A DNA stretch of 64,000 nucleotides. Origin: Vulcaniibacterium tengchongense (GTDB taxonomy: Bacteria > Pseudomonadota > Gammaproteobacteria > Xanthomonadales > Xanthomonadaceae). Positions 34,197-45,442 of the stretch are shown here, piece by piece. The stretch covers positions 310,001-374,000 of the forward strand of contig NZ_RKQN01000001.1 in assembly GCF_003814555.1 (NCBI RefSeq), given 5' to 3'. A model generated the notes under the pieces. That model was not told the DNA's origin and made no database searches. It worked only from the letters and a program-made list of their open reading frames with translations. The translations under genes were made by a program, and so were the position numbers. Position 1 is the first letter of the stretch. Every line of letters starts with the position of its first letter.

Positions 34197-35423
34197 TTAC
34201 AGCCGCCCGGACTGCACCAGCGCGTAGGCGACCGCCGCCAGCGAGAACAGGGTGCTGAACCAGGTCGCCGGCGCGCCGCAGGTCAGCCGGTACGCGAGCG
34301 TGGGGTGCGGGCGGCCGGTGACGCGAGTCAGGCGTTCGAAGCAGGGCGCCATGACCCGCGGCAGCGTGTGCAGGTACATGCGGTGCAGCGTGCCTACGGC
34401 CAGCAGCGAGAACAACGCCAGCGGCAGCCAGCCACGCGTGGTCAGCGCCAGGACGAACACGCCGCCGACGAACAGCGACACCACCCCCAGCAGCCTGCGC
34501 GAGAACGCGAGGATCTCGGCGCGTTCCTCGCGGGTGCCGGCGAACCCGAGCAGGTAGCGGCAGCCGAGCCAGGTGCCGAGCATGCCGCCGGCCGCGCCGG
34601 CGAGCGCCCAGTCCAGGTGCGGCGCGGCGTCGAGCAGGTAGCCGGCGACCCCGCCCGCGGCGCCGCCGGTGACGCCCGCGGCGGCGCTGGTCGCGCCGAT
34701 GCCGCCGCCGGCCAGCTTGCCCAGGCCGACGCCGGTGGCGCCCGCGCCCAGGCTGCCGATCACCACGGCGGCCGACGCGGCCGGGCTGGCCGCGCCGAGC
34801 GCGGTCGCGACCATCATCGTGAACGCCGCCGACGGCGCGGTTTCGCGCGCGAACGCGCCGAAGCGCGCCAGCAGCCCGGCGCGCACCGCGGCGCGGGCGC
34901 GCGACAGGCGCTTGCGGACCGCCGCGTCGTTCAGGCCGAGCAGCGCGGCGACCTGCTGCGAGCTCTGGCCCTCGCGGTAGTACAGCAGCAGCACTTCGCG
35001 GCTGTCGTCCGGCAGGGCGGAAATCAGCTCCTCGGCCGCGGCGCGGCGCTCGTCCTCGATCAGCCGCTCCAGCGCGGTCGGCTGCGGGTCGGCCGCGGCG
35101 GCGATCGCCTCGTCGGCCTCGGCCGCGCTCGCCGGCAGGCGGCGTTGCCGGCGCAGGTGGTCGCGGGCGAGGTTGCGGGTGATCTGGCGCAGCCAAGGCA
35201 GGAAACTGGCCGGGTTCTGCAACCGGCGCAGGTTCTGCCAGGCGGACAGGAACGCCTCCTGGGCGATGTCTTCGCTGGCCGGCACGTCGCGGACGATCGC
35301 CAGCGCCAGGCCGGTCACCGCGTTCTGGCAGGCGGCGACGATGCGCGCGTAGGCCTGGCGGTCGCCGCGCGCGGCGGCGGGCAGTTCGAGGCGGATCAGT
35401 CCTTCGACGGCTTCGGCGTTCAT
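34197..35423 (-). CDS. ECF-type RNA polymerase sigma factor fused to a C-terminal membrane domain
   Basis: 408 aa. Residues 25-93 are sigma region 2 (SEDIAQEAFLSAWQNLRRL, FLPWLRQITRNLARDHLRR). Residues 134-186 are sigma region 4 (LPDDSREVLLLYYREG, then VAALLGLNDAAVRKRLSRAR). After residue 200 the protein becomes hydrophobic: a Gly/Ala-rich stretch (203-262), then likely membrane spans near 272-294, 310-328, 331-346 and 388-403. Soluble ECF factors end near residue 190, so this one is probably tethered to the inner membrane and may not need a separate membrane anti-sigma factor. No anti-sigma gene is adjacent. ATG at 35423. Confidence 0.9.
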   Translation of the reverse strand: MNAEAVEGLIRLELPAAARGDRQAYARIVAACQNAVTGLALAIVRDVPASEDIAQEAFLSAWQNLRRLQNPASFLPWLRQITRNLARDHLRRQRRLPASAAEADEAIAAAADPQPTALERLIEDERRAAAEELISALPDDSREVLLLYYREGQSSQQVAALLGLNDAAVRKRLSRARAAVRAGLLARFGAFARETAPSAAFTMMVATALGAASPAASAAVVIGSLGAGATGVGLGKLAGGGIGATSAAAGVTGGAAGGVAGYLLDAAPHLDWALAGAAGGMLGTWLGCRYLLGFAGTREERAEILAFSRRLLGVVSLFVGGVFVLALTTRGWLPLALFSLLAVGTLHRMYLHTLPRVMAPCFERLTRVTGRPHPTLAYRLTCGAPATWFSTLFSLAAVAYALVQSGRL

Positions 35424-35576
35424 CGGTGCTCTTCCGGGGGCCCGCCCTCGAAGACGTCGCCCGCCGCCGAATGTGACCGGGACGAGGGCGGCAGGAAAGA
35501 GCGCCGGGCCGTCAAGGCCGCCGACCCGCCGCTCACCGGGCAGGCGCGAGGGGAGGCGAACGGCGCCGCCGGCGGC

Positions 35577-36407
35577 TCACATCGCCACGTGCTTGACCGT
35601 CCGCACCACCCGCCAGCCGTCCTCGGCCTCGACCACTTCGAGCACCTTGTAGCGGCCCGACATGCGGTGGTGGTAGGCGCTGTACTCGACGGTGCCGGCG
35701 ATCGACTCGCCTTCGCCCTTGCGCGGGCGGAACGCGTGCACGTCGACGATCAGCGCCGGCTCGCCGCCGGCGCGAAGGCGGCTGCCGCGGTCCTCGTCCG
35801 GGTCGCGCACGCATTCGGACGCGGCGACCACGCGCTTGCGCGGTATCCGCATCGCCTCGACGAAGGCGCGGCCCGGGTCGCGGCCGTCGATCGCCAGGCA
35901 CAGCGTGTCCAGCCGCGCCTGCGGCAGTTCCTGGCGCAGCACCGCCGCGGCCAGGGCCTGCGGCACCGCCGCCGCCGAGCCGTCGAGCGGGTGGGCCTTC
36001 AATGCCTCCGCGGCCGGGTCCTGGCGCAGCGCGCGCACGATCGCCAGGCCGCCGACCACGACGATGCCCGCCAGCAGGATCAGCTTGACCCGCAGCATGC
36101 GCCGCTGCGCGGCGTCGGCGGCCGCGTCCGCGGGACGCTCGCGGAAGCTGGGCACGAAGCTGTCGCCGCGGGTGGTCTCCAGCAGCCCGGCGTCGCGCAG
36201 GATCTCGCGCGCGCGCACCTGGTCGTCCGAGCGCACCACCCACACCGCCGGTTGCGGGCCGCCGGCCTCGCGGTAGCTGAAGGTGCCGCGGCGCCCGCCC
36301 TTGTAGGAACGGCCGTTGGTGATGCGCACCTCGATGCCGGCCTCGCGCAACAGCTCGGCGACCTTCTCGACGTTCTCCAGGCGCTGGCTGCTGAAGACCT
36401 GGCGCAT
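35577..36407 (-). CDS. DUF2007-like N-terminal domain, membrane-anchored protein
   Basis: 276 aa. Residues 1-75 (MRQVFSSQRLENVEKVAELL, REAGIEVRITNGRSYKGG, VVRSDDQVRAREILRDAGLL) match the small 'putative signal transducing' DUF2007 fold. One transmembrane helix follows around 106-124 (LRVKLILLAGIVVVGGLAIV). The remaining residues, about 130-276, form a second domain ending in SGRYKVLEVVEAEDGWRVV, predicted outside the cytoplasm. Similar xanthomonad proteins have been labelled 'pathogenicity-like', but the function is unknown. It starts 3 bases after the thioesterase gene ends, so the two form an operon. Confidence 0.82.
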   Translation of the reverse strand: MRQVFSSQRLENVEKVAELLREAGIEVRITNGRSYKGGRRGTFSYREAGGPQPAVWVVRSDDQVRAREILRDAGLLETTRGDSFVPSFRERPADAAADAAQRRMLRVKLILLAGIVVVGGLAIVRALRQDPAAEALKAHPLDGSAAAVPQALAAAVLRQELPQARLDTLCLAIDGRDPGRAFVEAMRIPRKRVVAASECVRDPDEDRGSRLRAGGEPALIVDVHAFRPRKGEGESIAGTVEYSAYHHRMSGRYKVLEVVEAEDGWRVVRTVKHVAM

Positions 36408-36410
36408 CGC

Positions 36411-37307
36411 TCAGTCCTTGGCCGGCACGTGCGCGGCCGCGGCGGCGTCCTGCACCACGCGGATCAGGCCTTCCTGCGCGGTGCTGGCGACCAGGTGCCC
36501 GTCGCGGTCGAAGATCATGCCGCGCGCCAGGCCGCGGCTGCCCTGCGCGGTCGGGCTGTCGCTCGCGTACAGCAGCCACTCGTCGGCGCGGAACGGCCGG
36601 TGGAACCACAGCGCATGGTCGAGCGAGGCCATCTGCACGTTCGGCTGGTAGTAGCTGATGCCGTGCGGGAAGGTGGCGGTGCCGAGCAGGTGGAAGTCCG
36701 AGGCGTAGGCGAGCAGGGCGCGGTGCAGCTCCGGGGCGTCGCCGACGGGCTCGGTCAGGCGGAACCAGAACTGCTGGTAGGGCGGGCGCTTGGGCGGGTT
36801 GAGCTCGTCGCGCGGGTAGATGTGGCGGAACTCGAACGGCCCGGTGCGCGACAGCCAGCGCTGGATCTTGATCGGCAGCGTCTTCATCACGTGCTCGGGC
36901 ACGGCCGGCTGCGGGTCGATGTCCTCGGGCTTGGGCACTTCCGGCATCGACAGCTGGTGCTCGGCGCCGGGCTCGTCACCGTGGAACGAGGCGGCCATGA
37001 AGAAGATCACCTGGCCGTGCTGGATCGCGGTGACCCGGCGCACCGAGAAGCTGCCGCCGTCGCGCGTGCGGTCGATCAGGTAGACGATCGGCGCGGCGAT
37101 GTCGCCGGCGCGCAGGAAGTAGGCGTGCAGCGAATGCGCCGCGCGCGGCGCCTGCATCGTCGCCTGGGCCGCCGACAGCGCCTGGCCCAGCACCTGGCCG
37201 CCGAACACGTACTTGGTGCCGATGTCGCGGCTCTGGCCGCGGAACAGGTTGTCCTCGAGGCGTTCGAGCGAGAGCAGGTCGATCAGCTCGGCGACGGGGG
37301 AGGGCAT
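36411..37307 (-). CDS. tesB: Acyl-CoA thioesterase II
   Basis: 298 aa (E. coli TesB 286). A double hot-dog enzyme releasing free fatty acid from acyl-CoA. LDLLSLERLEDNLFRGQS, then YVFGGQVLGQALSAAQAT, and in the second half YASDFHLLGTATFPHG with the catalytic Asp, and SLDHALWFHRPFRADEWLLY. The start MPSPVAELIDLL matches the family; longer frames upstream read into non-conserved sequence. Upstream partner of the DUF2007-like gene. Consistent with the acyl-CoA dehydrogenase nearby in fatty acid metabolism. Confidence 0.95.
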   Translation of the reverse strand: MPSPVAELIDLLSLERLEDNLFRGQSRDIGTKYVFGGQVLGQALSAAQATMQAPRAAHSLHAYFLRAGDIAAPIVYLIDRTRDGGSFSVRRVTAIQHGQVIFFMAASFHGDEPGAEHQLSMPEVPKPEDIDPQPAVPEHVMKTLPIKIQRWLSRTGPFEFRHIYPRDELNPPKRPPYQQFWFRLTEPVGDAPELHRALLAYASDFHLLGTATFPHGISYYQPNVQMASLDHALWFHRPFRADEWLLYASDSPTAQGSRGLARGMIFDRDGHLVASTAQEGLIRVVQDAAAAAHVPAKD

Positions 37308-37450
37308 GCGGGGCTCGGAAGTGGGGAGTCGATGCGGCGAAGTATAGACGGGCGGCTCGGGCGCCCATGCCGGTTTCCGCGGGGCATTCTTCCGCCGAAG
37401 GGGTCCCGCGCTCGCAGCCGGACGGACGGCGCGCGCAAGCGCCGCGGCGG

Positions 37451-38020
37451 TCAGCGCAGCCGTTCCAGCTCCACCGCGCGCAGCACCCGCTCCCACGGGA
37501 ACAGCGGCCCCGGGTCGCGCTTGCGCGGCACCCGCACCGACGGATCGTCGCTGGCCGGCACGCGCTCGGTGTCGAGGTCCTCGTGCCCGGCGACCAGGCG
37601 CAGCGCCGGCAGCGTCGCGCGCAGGTGCCGCAGCAGCGCGACCAGGGCGTCGATCTGCGCGTCCGGGTAGGGCTCGTCCATCGCCTGGTGCGCGGCGGCC
37701 AGCCAGTGCGGGTAGCGGCCGCGGTTGACCAGCTCGATGCCGACCGAACGCGCGTTGTGCCCGCGCACGTGGTGGGCGACGCGCTCGAGCGCCACGTACT
37801 GGTGCACGGCCCCGTCGCGGTCGACGTAGTAGTGGCCGCTGTTGCCGGTGCCGCTGCCGTAGCGCACTTCCTCGCCGTAGCGCCGCGCGGTGGCCAGGTC
37901 CGGCAGTTCGGTGCAGTGGATCACCGCGAGGTCGATGCGGTCGAGCGCGCGCGCGTCCAGCCGCGCTTCGTACGGCAGCGGGTCGTGGACGATGCGCAAA
38001 GCCGAAGGCGCGGGCGACAT
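37451..38020 (-). CDS. ampD: N-acetylmuramoyl-L-alanine amidase, AmpD-like
   Basis: 189 aa, the length of AmpD. A zinc amidase that cleaves the lactyl-peptide bond of anhydro-muropeptides during cell wall recycling. Zinc ligands by motif: His35 in LAVIHCTE, His146 in VAGHEDLDTERV, Asp169 in KRDPGPLFPW. GNSGHYYVDRDG and GIELVNRGRYP are the Amidase_2 core. No signal peptide, consistent with cytoplasmic AmpD. Loss of AmpD is known to induce chromosomal AmpC in some bacteria; no ampC/ampR is seen in this window. Divergent from the MOSC gene at 38144. Confidence 0.88.
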   Translation of the reverse strand: MSPAPSALRIVHDPLPYEARLDARALDRIDLAVIHCTELPDLATARRYGEEVRYGSGTGNSGHYYVDRDGAVHQYVALERVAHHVRGHNARSVGIELVNRGRYPHWLAAAHQAMDEPYPDAQIDALVALLRHLRATLPALRLVAGHEDLDTERVPASDDPSVRVPRKRDPGPLFPWERVLRAVELERLR

Positions 38021-38143
38021 GGGGGCGGATGCTACCATTCGCGCGCCGGGCCGGCGTCGACGCAGCGCGGCGGCGGCGCGGGCGACTCGCTTCCGCGCGG
38101 CCGCGGCCGAGCCGCGCTCCCTCCCCATCGTCCCGGAACCGCG

Positions 38144-38656
38144 ATGAAACTGCCTCCCGCCGATTCCGAACTCGGCAAGCTGATGGCCACGCTGCCGCGG
38201 CCGGGCCGCGTCGAGTGGATCGGCCTGCGGCCGGCGCGCGGCGCGGCGATGGTCGAGGCCGAGCGCGCGCTCGCGCAGGCCGGCGCCGGCCTGGCCGGCG
38301 ATCGCTACGCCGGCGGCAGCGGCAAGCGCGGCGTCACCCTGGTCCAGGCCGAGCATCTGCCGGCGATCGCCGCGCTGGCCGGGCGCGACGCGGTCGCGCC
38401 GGGGTTGTTGCGCCGGAACGTGGTGGTGTCCGGCCTGCCGCTGGCCGCGCTCAAGGGCCGCCGCTTCCGCATCGGCGAGGCGCTGCTGGAGGGCACCGGC
38501 GACTGCGACCCGTGCTCGCGCATGGAGGCCGCGCTCGGCCCCGGCGGCTACAACGCGATGCGCGGCCACGGCGGCCTGTGCGCGCGCATTCTCGAAGGCG
38601 GCGCGCTGCGCGTGGGCGACGCCGTGGTTCCCCTCCCCATCGACGGCGGCGCATGA
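38144..38656 (+). CDS. MOSC domain-containing protein
   Basis: 170 aa. GRVEWIGLRPARGAAM and AGDRYAGGSGKRGVTLVQAE, then LRRNVVVSGLPL match the MOSC beta-barrel found in molybdenum cofactor sulfurase C-termini and YiiM/YuaD-like proteins. The conserved cysteine region reads GTGDCDPCSRMEAAL. The family handles sulfur on molybdopterin or related substrates; the precise role here is unknown. The stop overlaps the next ATG (ATGA at 38653), so it is coupled to the hydrolase. Confidence 0.88.
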   Translation: MKLPPADSELGKLMATLPRPGRVEWIGLRPARGAAMVEAERALAQAGAGLAGDRYAGGSGKRGVTLVQAEHLPAIAALAGRDAVAPGLLRRNVVVSGLPLAALKGRRFRIGEALLEGTGDCDPCSRMEAALGPGGYNAMRGHGGLCARILEGGALRVGDAVVPLPIDGGA

Positions 38657-39183
38657 GTTTCCGCGGACATTGCATCCTTTCCCACGGCTTCGAGAGCGGT
38701 CCCGACGCGGCCAAGGTCGCGGCGCTGGCCGACGTGGCCGAGCGCCTGGGCTGGAGCCACGAACGCCCCGACTACACCGACCTGGACGCCCGCCGCGAGG
38801 TCAGCGAACTGGGCGACGTGCACGCGCGCGTGCAGCGCCTGCTGGAACGCGCCCGCGCCGCCGCCGCGCGCGGGCCGCTGGTGCTGGCCGGCTCCAGCCT
38901 CGGCGCGTGGATCTCCGGCCGGGTCTCGCTGCAGGTGCCCGTGCGCGGCCTGTTCCTGATGGCACCGCCGGTGCGGATGGGCGACGCGCCGCCGCTGCAG
39001 GCGGCGCCGGTGCCGACGTCGGTGGTGCACGGCTGGGACGACGAACTGATCGCGGCGGCGGACGTGGTCGAATGGGCGCGGACGCGGCGCGCGCGGCTGC
39101 TGCTGGTGGACGACACGCACCGGCTGGCGAGCCACGTCGGCGCCAGCGCCGACGCGTTCGCGGCGCTGCTGGCGGCGCTGTGA
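38653..39183 (+). CDS. Small alpha/beta hydrolase
   Basis: 176 aa. It opens with CILSHGFESGPDAAKVAALA; the nucleophile elbow is GSSLGAW, an acidic residue lies in HGWDDELI, and a final His in DDTHRL. This is a minimal alpha/beta hydrolase, likely an esterase. It is coupled to the MOSC gene by ATGA. The substrate is unknown. Confidence 0.85.
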   Translation: MSFRGHCILSHGFESGPDAAKVAALADVAERLGWSHERPDYTDLDARREVSELGDVHARVQRLLERARAAAARGPLVLAGSSLGAWISGRVSLQVPVRGLFLMAPPVRMGDAPPLQAAPVPTSVVHGWDDELIAAADVVEWARTRRARLLLVDDTHRLASHVGASADAFAALLAAL

Positions 39184-39304
39184 ACGCGGCCGTCCCATGC
39201 GTCCGGACCCCCGCGGCCGCGTCGTGCCGCGACCGCGCAACCGGCTTCGCGGTCCGCCGGCGCGGGGCGGCGCATGATGCCCGGTACCGGATCGAAGTGA
39301 CCCG

Positions 39305-41542
<2,238 letters not shown>

Positions 41543-41665
41543 GCGCGGCCGCGTCCGGTCGGCACGCTGCCGCGACCGGCCATGACGGATCGTTCCAGCG
41601 GTGCGCCTGGCGGCGCCAGGGCCGCGGACCGACATCCCCGCGAGCGCCACAGCCCGGAGACTCCC

Positions 41666-42529
41666 ATGAACGAACCCACCTTCCGCGAAGAGCACGCCCG
41701 CGTCGACCGCACCCTCCGCGGCGTGCCGGCGTCCGACGGCGCCGGGGTCAAGCTGACCCGGGTGATCGGCACGCCGCAGCTGGACATGCTCGATCCCTTC
41801 CTGATGCTCGACGAGTTCGGCACCGACCGCGCCGAGGACTACCTGGCCGGCTTCCCCGACCATCCGCACCGCGGCTTCGAGACCGTCACCTACATGCTCG
41901 ACGGGCGCATGCGCCACCGCGACAACCACGGCAACGAGGGCGTGCTGGTGCCCGGCAGCGTGCAATGGATGACCGCCGGGCGCGGCCTGGTGCATTCGGA
42001 GATGCCGGAACAGCAGGAAGGCCGCATGCGCGGCTTCCAGCTCTGGGTGAACCTGCCCGCGCGCGAGAAGATGACCGCGCCGCGCTACCAGGAGTTCGCG
42101 CCCGAGCGCATCCCGCGGCTGCAGCCGGCGCCCGGCGTGGCGGTCAAGGTGATCGCCGGGCGCGTGGACGGAACCGCGGGGCCGATCGAGCAGCCGGCGA
42201 CCGCGCCGGTGTACCTCGACATCGCGCTCGAGCCAGGCAAGGAGTGGGCCTACGTCCTGCCCGAGGGCCACAACGCCTTCGCCTACGTGTTCGAGGGCGA
42301 TGCCGCGATCGGCGCCGGCGACGCCGCGTGGGCGGTGCGCGCGCAGGAGCTGGCGGTGCTCGGCGGCGGGCCGCGGGTCCGCATCGCCGCCGGCGACCGC
42401 GGCGCGCGCGCGATCCTGGTCGCGGGCCGGCCGCTGCGCGAACCGGTGGCGCGCTACGGCCCGTTCGTGATGAACACCAAGCAGGAGCTGATGCAGGCCT
42501 TCGTCGACTACCAGGAAGGCCGTTTCTGA
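41666..42529 (+). CDS. Pirin family protein (1)
   Basis: 287 aa bicupin. LDPFLMLDEFGTD, then FPDHPHRGFETVTYMLDG gives the metal-binding His set (HPHRG), with GSVQWMTAGRGLVHSEMP and FQLWVNLPA. Bacterial pirins bind Fe or other metals and some act as quercetin dioxygenases or stress regulators. CGGAGA lies 7 bases before ATG 41666, which decides against the longer frame at 41582. A second, divergent pirin occurs at 44320-45180. The role is not predictable further. Confidence 0.93.
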   Translation: MNEPTFREEHARVDRTLRGVPASDGAGVKLTRVIGTPQLDMLDPFLMLDEFGTDRAEDYLAGFPDHPHRGFETVTYMLDGRMRHRDNHGNEGVLVPGSVQWMTAGRGLVHSEMPEQQEGRMRGFQLWVNLPAREKMTAPRYQEFAPERIPRLQPAPGVAVKVIAGRVDGTAGPIEQPATAPVYLDIALEPGKEWAYVLPEGHNAFAYVFEGDAAIGAGDAAWAVRAQELAVLGGGPRVRIAAGDRGARAILVAGRPLREPVARYGPFVMNTKQELMQAFVDYQEGRF

Positions 42530-42754
42530 GCGCGGCGCACGGCCGCGGCGCCGCACGCGGATCCGGGCAAGCCGGAACGGCCTTGCGGCGACGGATCCGC
42601 GCGGACGAACGCCGCTGCGCGTCCCCGGCAAGTACGGGGCGGTCCCGCGGTGGGTGCGCGCGCCGCCGGATGCGGGGCGAAATTCGGTTCCGCGCCGCCC
42701 GCGGCGCGCAGGTCCACGGCAAGTAACGGATCCCGGCTTCGAGCCGGCAGCGAA

Positions 42755-42813
42755 GGGCGAGCGAACGGCTCGCCCGCATCGCCGCTCCCTCCGCATGGCG
42801 GAAGGGAGCGGCG
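42755..42813. repeat. Two consecutive hairpins downstream of aqpZ
   Basis: GGGCGAGC/GCTCGCCC (42755-42775, 5-base loop), then a near-perfect stem CGCCGCTCCCTCCGC with GCGGAAGGGAGCGGCG (42780-42813, loop ATG, one bulge). No T-run follows on the minus strand, so this is not a standard terminator; it may stabilise the aqpZ mRNA end or be a REP-like repeat. Confidence 0.5.
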
Positions 42814-42823
42814 AGCGACACGG

Positions 42824-43570
42824 TTACGCCGTGGTGTGCGGCTGCGCCGCGACCGCAGGGCTTTCCTCGCCCAGCCAGCGGTACAACAGTCCGCCGAGCG
42901 CGCCGCCGAGGAGCGGCGCCAGCCAGAACAGCCACAGCTGCGCGACCGCCGCATCGCCGGCGAACAGCGCCACGCCGGTCGAACGCGCCGGGTTCACCGA
43001 GGTGTTGGTGACCGGGATGCTGATCAGGTGGATCAGGGTGAGCGCCAGGCCGATCGCCAGCGGCGCGAACCCGGCCGGCGCGCGGCGGTGGGTGGCGCCG
43101 AGGATCACCACCAGGAACATCGCCGTCATCACCACCTCGCACAGGAACGCCGCCGCCAGCGAGTAGCCGCCCGGCGACATCGCGCCGTAACCGTTGCTGG
43201 CGAAGGCGCCGGCCGCGTTCGGATCGACCGCGAAGTCGCCGCGTCCGCTGGCGACCTGCCACAGGATGAAGCCGGCGAACAGCCCGCCGAGCACCTGGGC
43301 GACGATGTAGGGCAGCAGCTCGCGCGCGGGGAAGCGCCCGCCGGCCCACAGGCCGAAGCTGACCGCCGGGTTGAAGTGGCCGCCCGAAACGTGCCCGAGC
43401 GCGTAGGCGCCGGTGAGCACGGTGAGGCCGAACGCCAGCGATACCCCGAGCAGGCCGATGCCGAGCGGATTGCCGTCGCCGCCGAAGTTCGCGGCCAGCA
43501 CCGCGCTGCCGCAGCCGCCCAACACCAGCCAGAACGTGCCGATGAACTCGGCGCCAAGACGCTTGATCAT
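42824..43570 (-). CDS. aqpZ: Aquaporin Z
   Basis: 248 aa (E. coli AqpZ 231). Six transmembrane helices and two half-helices with NPA motifs: [13 protein letters not shown] and [10 protein letters not shown]. The Arg after the second NPA and a His/Phe-type filter point to a water channel rather than a glycerol facilitator. It begins [20 protein letters not shown]. The C-terminal tail is short. Upstream ORF extensions are not needed: the family start is at 43570. Strong hairpins follow the stop. Confidence 0.95.
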   Translation of the reverse strand: MIKRLGAEFIGTFWLVLGGCGSAVLAANFGGDGNPLGIGLLGVSLAFGLTVLTGAYALGHVSGGHFNPAVSFGLWAGGRFPARELLPYIVAQVLGGLFAGFILWQVASGRGDFAVDPNAAGAFASNGYGAMSPGGYSLAAAFLCEVVMTAMFLVVILGATHRRAPAGFAPLAIGLALTLIHLISIPVTNTSVNPARSTGVALFAGDAAVAQLWLFWLAPLLGGALGGLLYRWLGEESPAVAAQPHTTA

Positions 43571-43758
43571 GCCCTTTCTCCCGTTTCCTTGAGTGATGGG
43601 CGACCGGGCGTCATGGGTCCGCGCCCGGGCGCGCCGTTGCGGTTTTCCGGCCCGGCGTTGGAGGCGGGCCGCGGCCATTAGGCGCGCGATGCGGCGCGGG
43701 CGCAAGCGCACGCCGCGCGCGGCCGGCGCCGCGCCGGGGCGAGCGAGCAAAGGCGGGC

Positions 43759-44217
43759 CTACTTGCTGCTCAGGCGCGTGGACGGCAGGCGCATCGATTG
43801 CGCCTGCTGCAACAGCGGTGCGAGCGCGTTCGGGTCCGGCGCCTGCAACCAGATGTGCACCGTGCGGCCGTCGTCCAGGCGCACCAAGGTCTCGCGCGCC
43901 TGCACGTCCGGCTTGCCGGCCAGCTCGGCGCGGTACCAGTAGATCTCCTGGCCGTCGATCACGCCCGGCTCGGCGCGATCGCCGCGCTTGGGCTCGAACG
44001 GCGTCTTCGCCGCGATGTACAACCCGAACGCCTCCGATCCGTCCGCGCGCAGGGCGCGGCAGAAGTCCGAGTCGGCCGTGCCCCGGTGTTCCCAGGTCAG
44101 GCCGCTGTCGGGCGGCAGTTGCGGGCATTTCCCCGGATCCTGGGCCGCCGCCGCGCCGATCCCCAGCGCGCCGGCGAGCAGGCCCAGGCACGACATACGC
44201 ATTACGGTCGCTTTCAC
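43759..44217 (-). CDS. Secreted hypothetical protein
   Basis: 152 aa. Signal peptide [25 protein letters not shown]. The mature part has two cysteines (CPQLP and DFCRAL), [20 protein letters not shown] and [14 protein letters not shown]. Family not recognised; it may be a periplasmic lineage-restricted protein. The GTG start at 44217 is preferred because AGGGGGA precedes it by 5 bases and a lysine falls at residue 2; an ATG at 44202 is the alternative. A good promoter lies just upstream. Confidence 0.78.
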   Translation of the reverse strand: MKATVMRMSCLGLLAGALGIGAAAAQDPGKCPQLPPDSGLTWEHRGTADSDFCRALRADGSEAFGLYIAAKTPFEPKRGDRAEPGVIDGQEIYWYRAELAGKPDVQARETLVRLDDGRTVHIWLQAPDPNALAPLLQQAQSMRLPSTRLSSK

Positions 44218-44260
44218 GACTATCCCCCTGCGGTCGGTGCCGAAGCGTGATGCACGGCCG

Positions 44261-44289
44261 ACCTTAGAGCACTTTCGGGCTCTTGACAA
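44261..44289 (-). promoter_or_regulatory. Promoter of the secreted hypothetical protein
   Basis: On the minus strand TTGTCA (44289-44284), a 17-base spacer, TAAGGT (44266-44261), 43 bases before the GTG start at 44217. Good spacing and a near-consensus -35. Confidence 0.6.
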
Positions 44290-44319
44290 ATCGCGAAGCT
44301 TAATGGCCGGGCGCCGGGC

Positions 44320-45180
44320 TCAGCGTTCGGGCAGGGGGATGGACTCGTGGTCGCCGGGCACCGCGCCGAAGCGGCCTTCCTGCCAGTCGCGCTTGGCCTG
44401 CTCGATCCGCTCCCTGGAGCTGGACACGAAGTTCCACCACAGGTGGCGCGGGCCGTCGAGCGGTTCGCCGCCGAGCAGCATCGCCTTCAGCGGCGTGCGC
44501 GCGCGCAAACGGGGCCGCGCGCCCGGATCGAGCACGATCAGGTGGCGCGTCGGCAGGTCGGCGCCGTCGAGCTGCGCCTCGCCTTCCAGCAGGTACAACG
44601 CGCGCTCGGCGTGGGGGGCGTCGATCGCCAGTTCGGCCCCGGGCTCGAGGTCGATCGCCACGTACAGCGTGTCGGCGAACACCCGCACCGGCGACTCCTC
44701 GCCGTAGCCGCGGCCGGCGATCACCCGCAGCCAGGCGCCGGCGCGGCGTTGCTGCGGCAGGGTCGCGGCGGGGTGGTGGTGGAACGCCGGCGCGGTCTCC
44801 TCGTCGGCGCGCGGCAGGGCGACCCAGGTCTGCATGCCGTGCAGCGGGTGCTCGCCTGCCCGCAGCGCCGCCGGGGTGCGCTCGGAATGGGCGATGCCGC
44901 GGCCGGCCGTCATCCAGTTGACGTCGCCGGGGCTGATGTCCTGCAGGCTGCCGAGGCTGTCGCGGTGGGTGATCGTGCCCGACCACAGGAAGGTGACGGT
45001 GGCCAGGCCGATGTGCGGGTGCGGGCGCACGTCGATGCCGCGGCCGGGTTCGAACACCGCCGGCCCCATGTGGTCGACGAACACGAACGGGCCGACCGAG
45101 CGCGCCTGCAGGGCCGGCACCGCGCGCCGCACCTGGAACCCGCCCAGGTCGTGCACGCGCGGCGGAACGATGACGGTCAT
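44320..45180 (-). CDS. Pirin family protein (2)
   Basis: 286 aa bicupin. VRPHPHIGLATVTFLWSG carries the metal-binding histidines, followed by DVNWMTAGRGIAHSERTP and GMQTWVALP. It belongs to the YhhW/YhaK-like quercetinase side of the family more than the first pirin does (HPHIGLAT rather than HPHRGFET). ATG at 45180. Transcribed alone on the minus strand. Substrate unknown. Confidence 0.92.
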   Translation of the reverse strand: MTVIVPPRVHDLGGFQVRRAVPALQARSVGPFVFVDHMGPAVFEPGRGIDVRPHPHIGLATVTFLWSGTITHRDSLGSLQDISPGDVNWMTAGRGIAHSERTPAALRAGEHPLHGMQTWVALPRADEETAPAFHHHPAATLPQQRRAGAWLRVIAGRGYGEESPVRVFADTLYVAIDLEPGAELAIDAPHAERALYLLEGEAQLDGADLPTRHLIVLDPGARPRLRARTPLKAMLLGGEPLDGPRHLWWNFVSSSRERIEQAKRDWQEGRFGAVPGDHESIPLPER

Positions 45181-45442
45181 GGCGGCGGCTCCGGGTGGAC
45201 GGCGCCAGCATCGCACAGGCCGCCGCGCACGGCCGCGGCCCGCTCGCAACGGCCTGTTGCGGTCCCGCAACCGCGGCGCCGCTCGCCCGGAACGGCGGTC
45301 GCGCCGCTGCGCCGGGCGTGGTCGGAGTCGGCCGTCGATACCGGCGCCGCGGCGCCGATCCGCGGCCGGGCCGCGCGGCCCGGCCGCGTCGGCCGCGTGG
45401 GTCGCGGGCAGGCAGGCCCGCATCGCGGAGCCGGATGCGGGC

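Noticed and set aside
41666-45180. Two pirin genes as a recent duplication
   Set aside because: The metal-site motifs differ (HPHRGFET against HPHIGLAT) and they lie on opposite strands with aqpZ between them; they are separate subfamilies.
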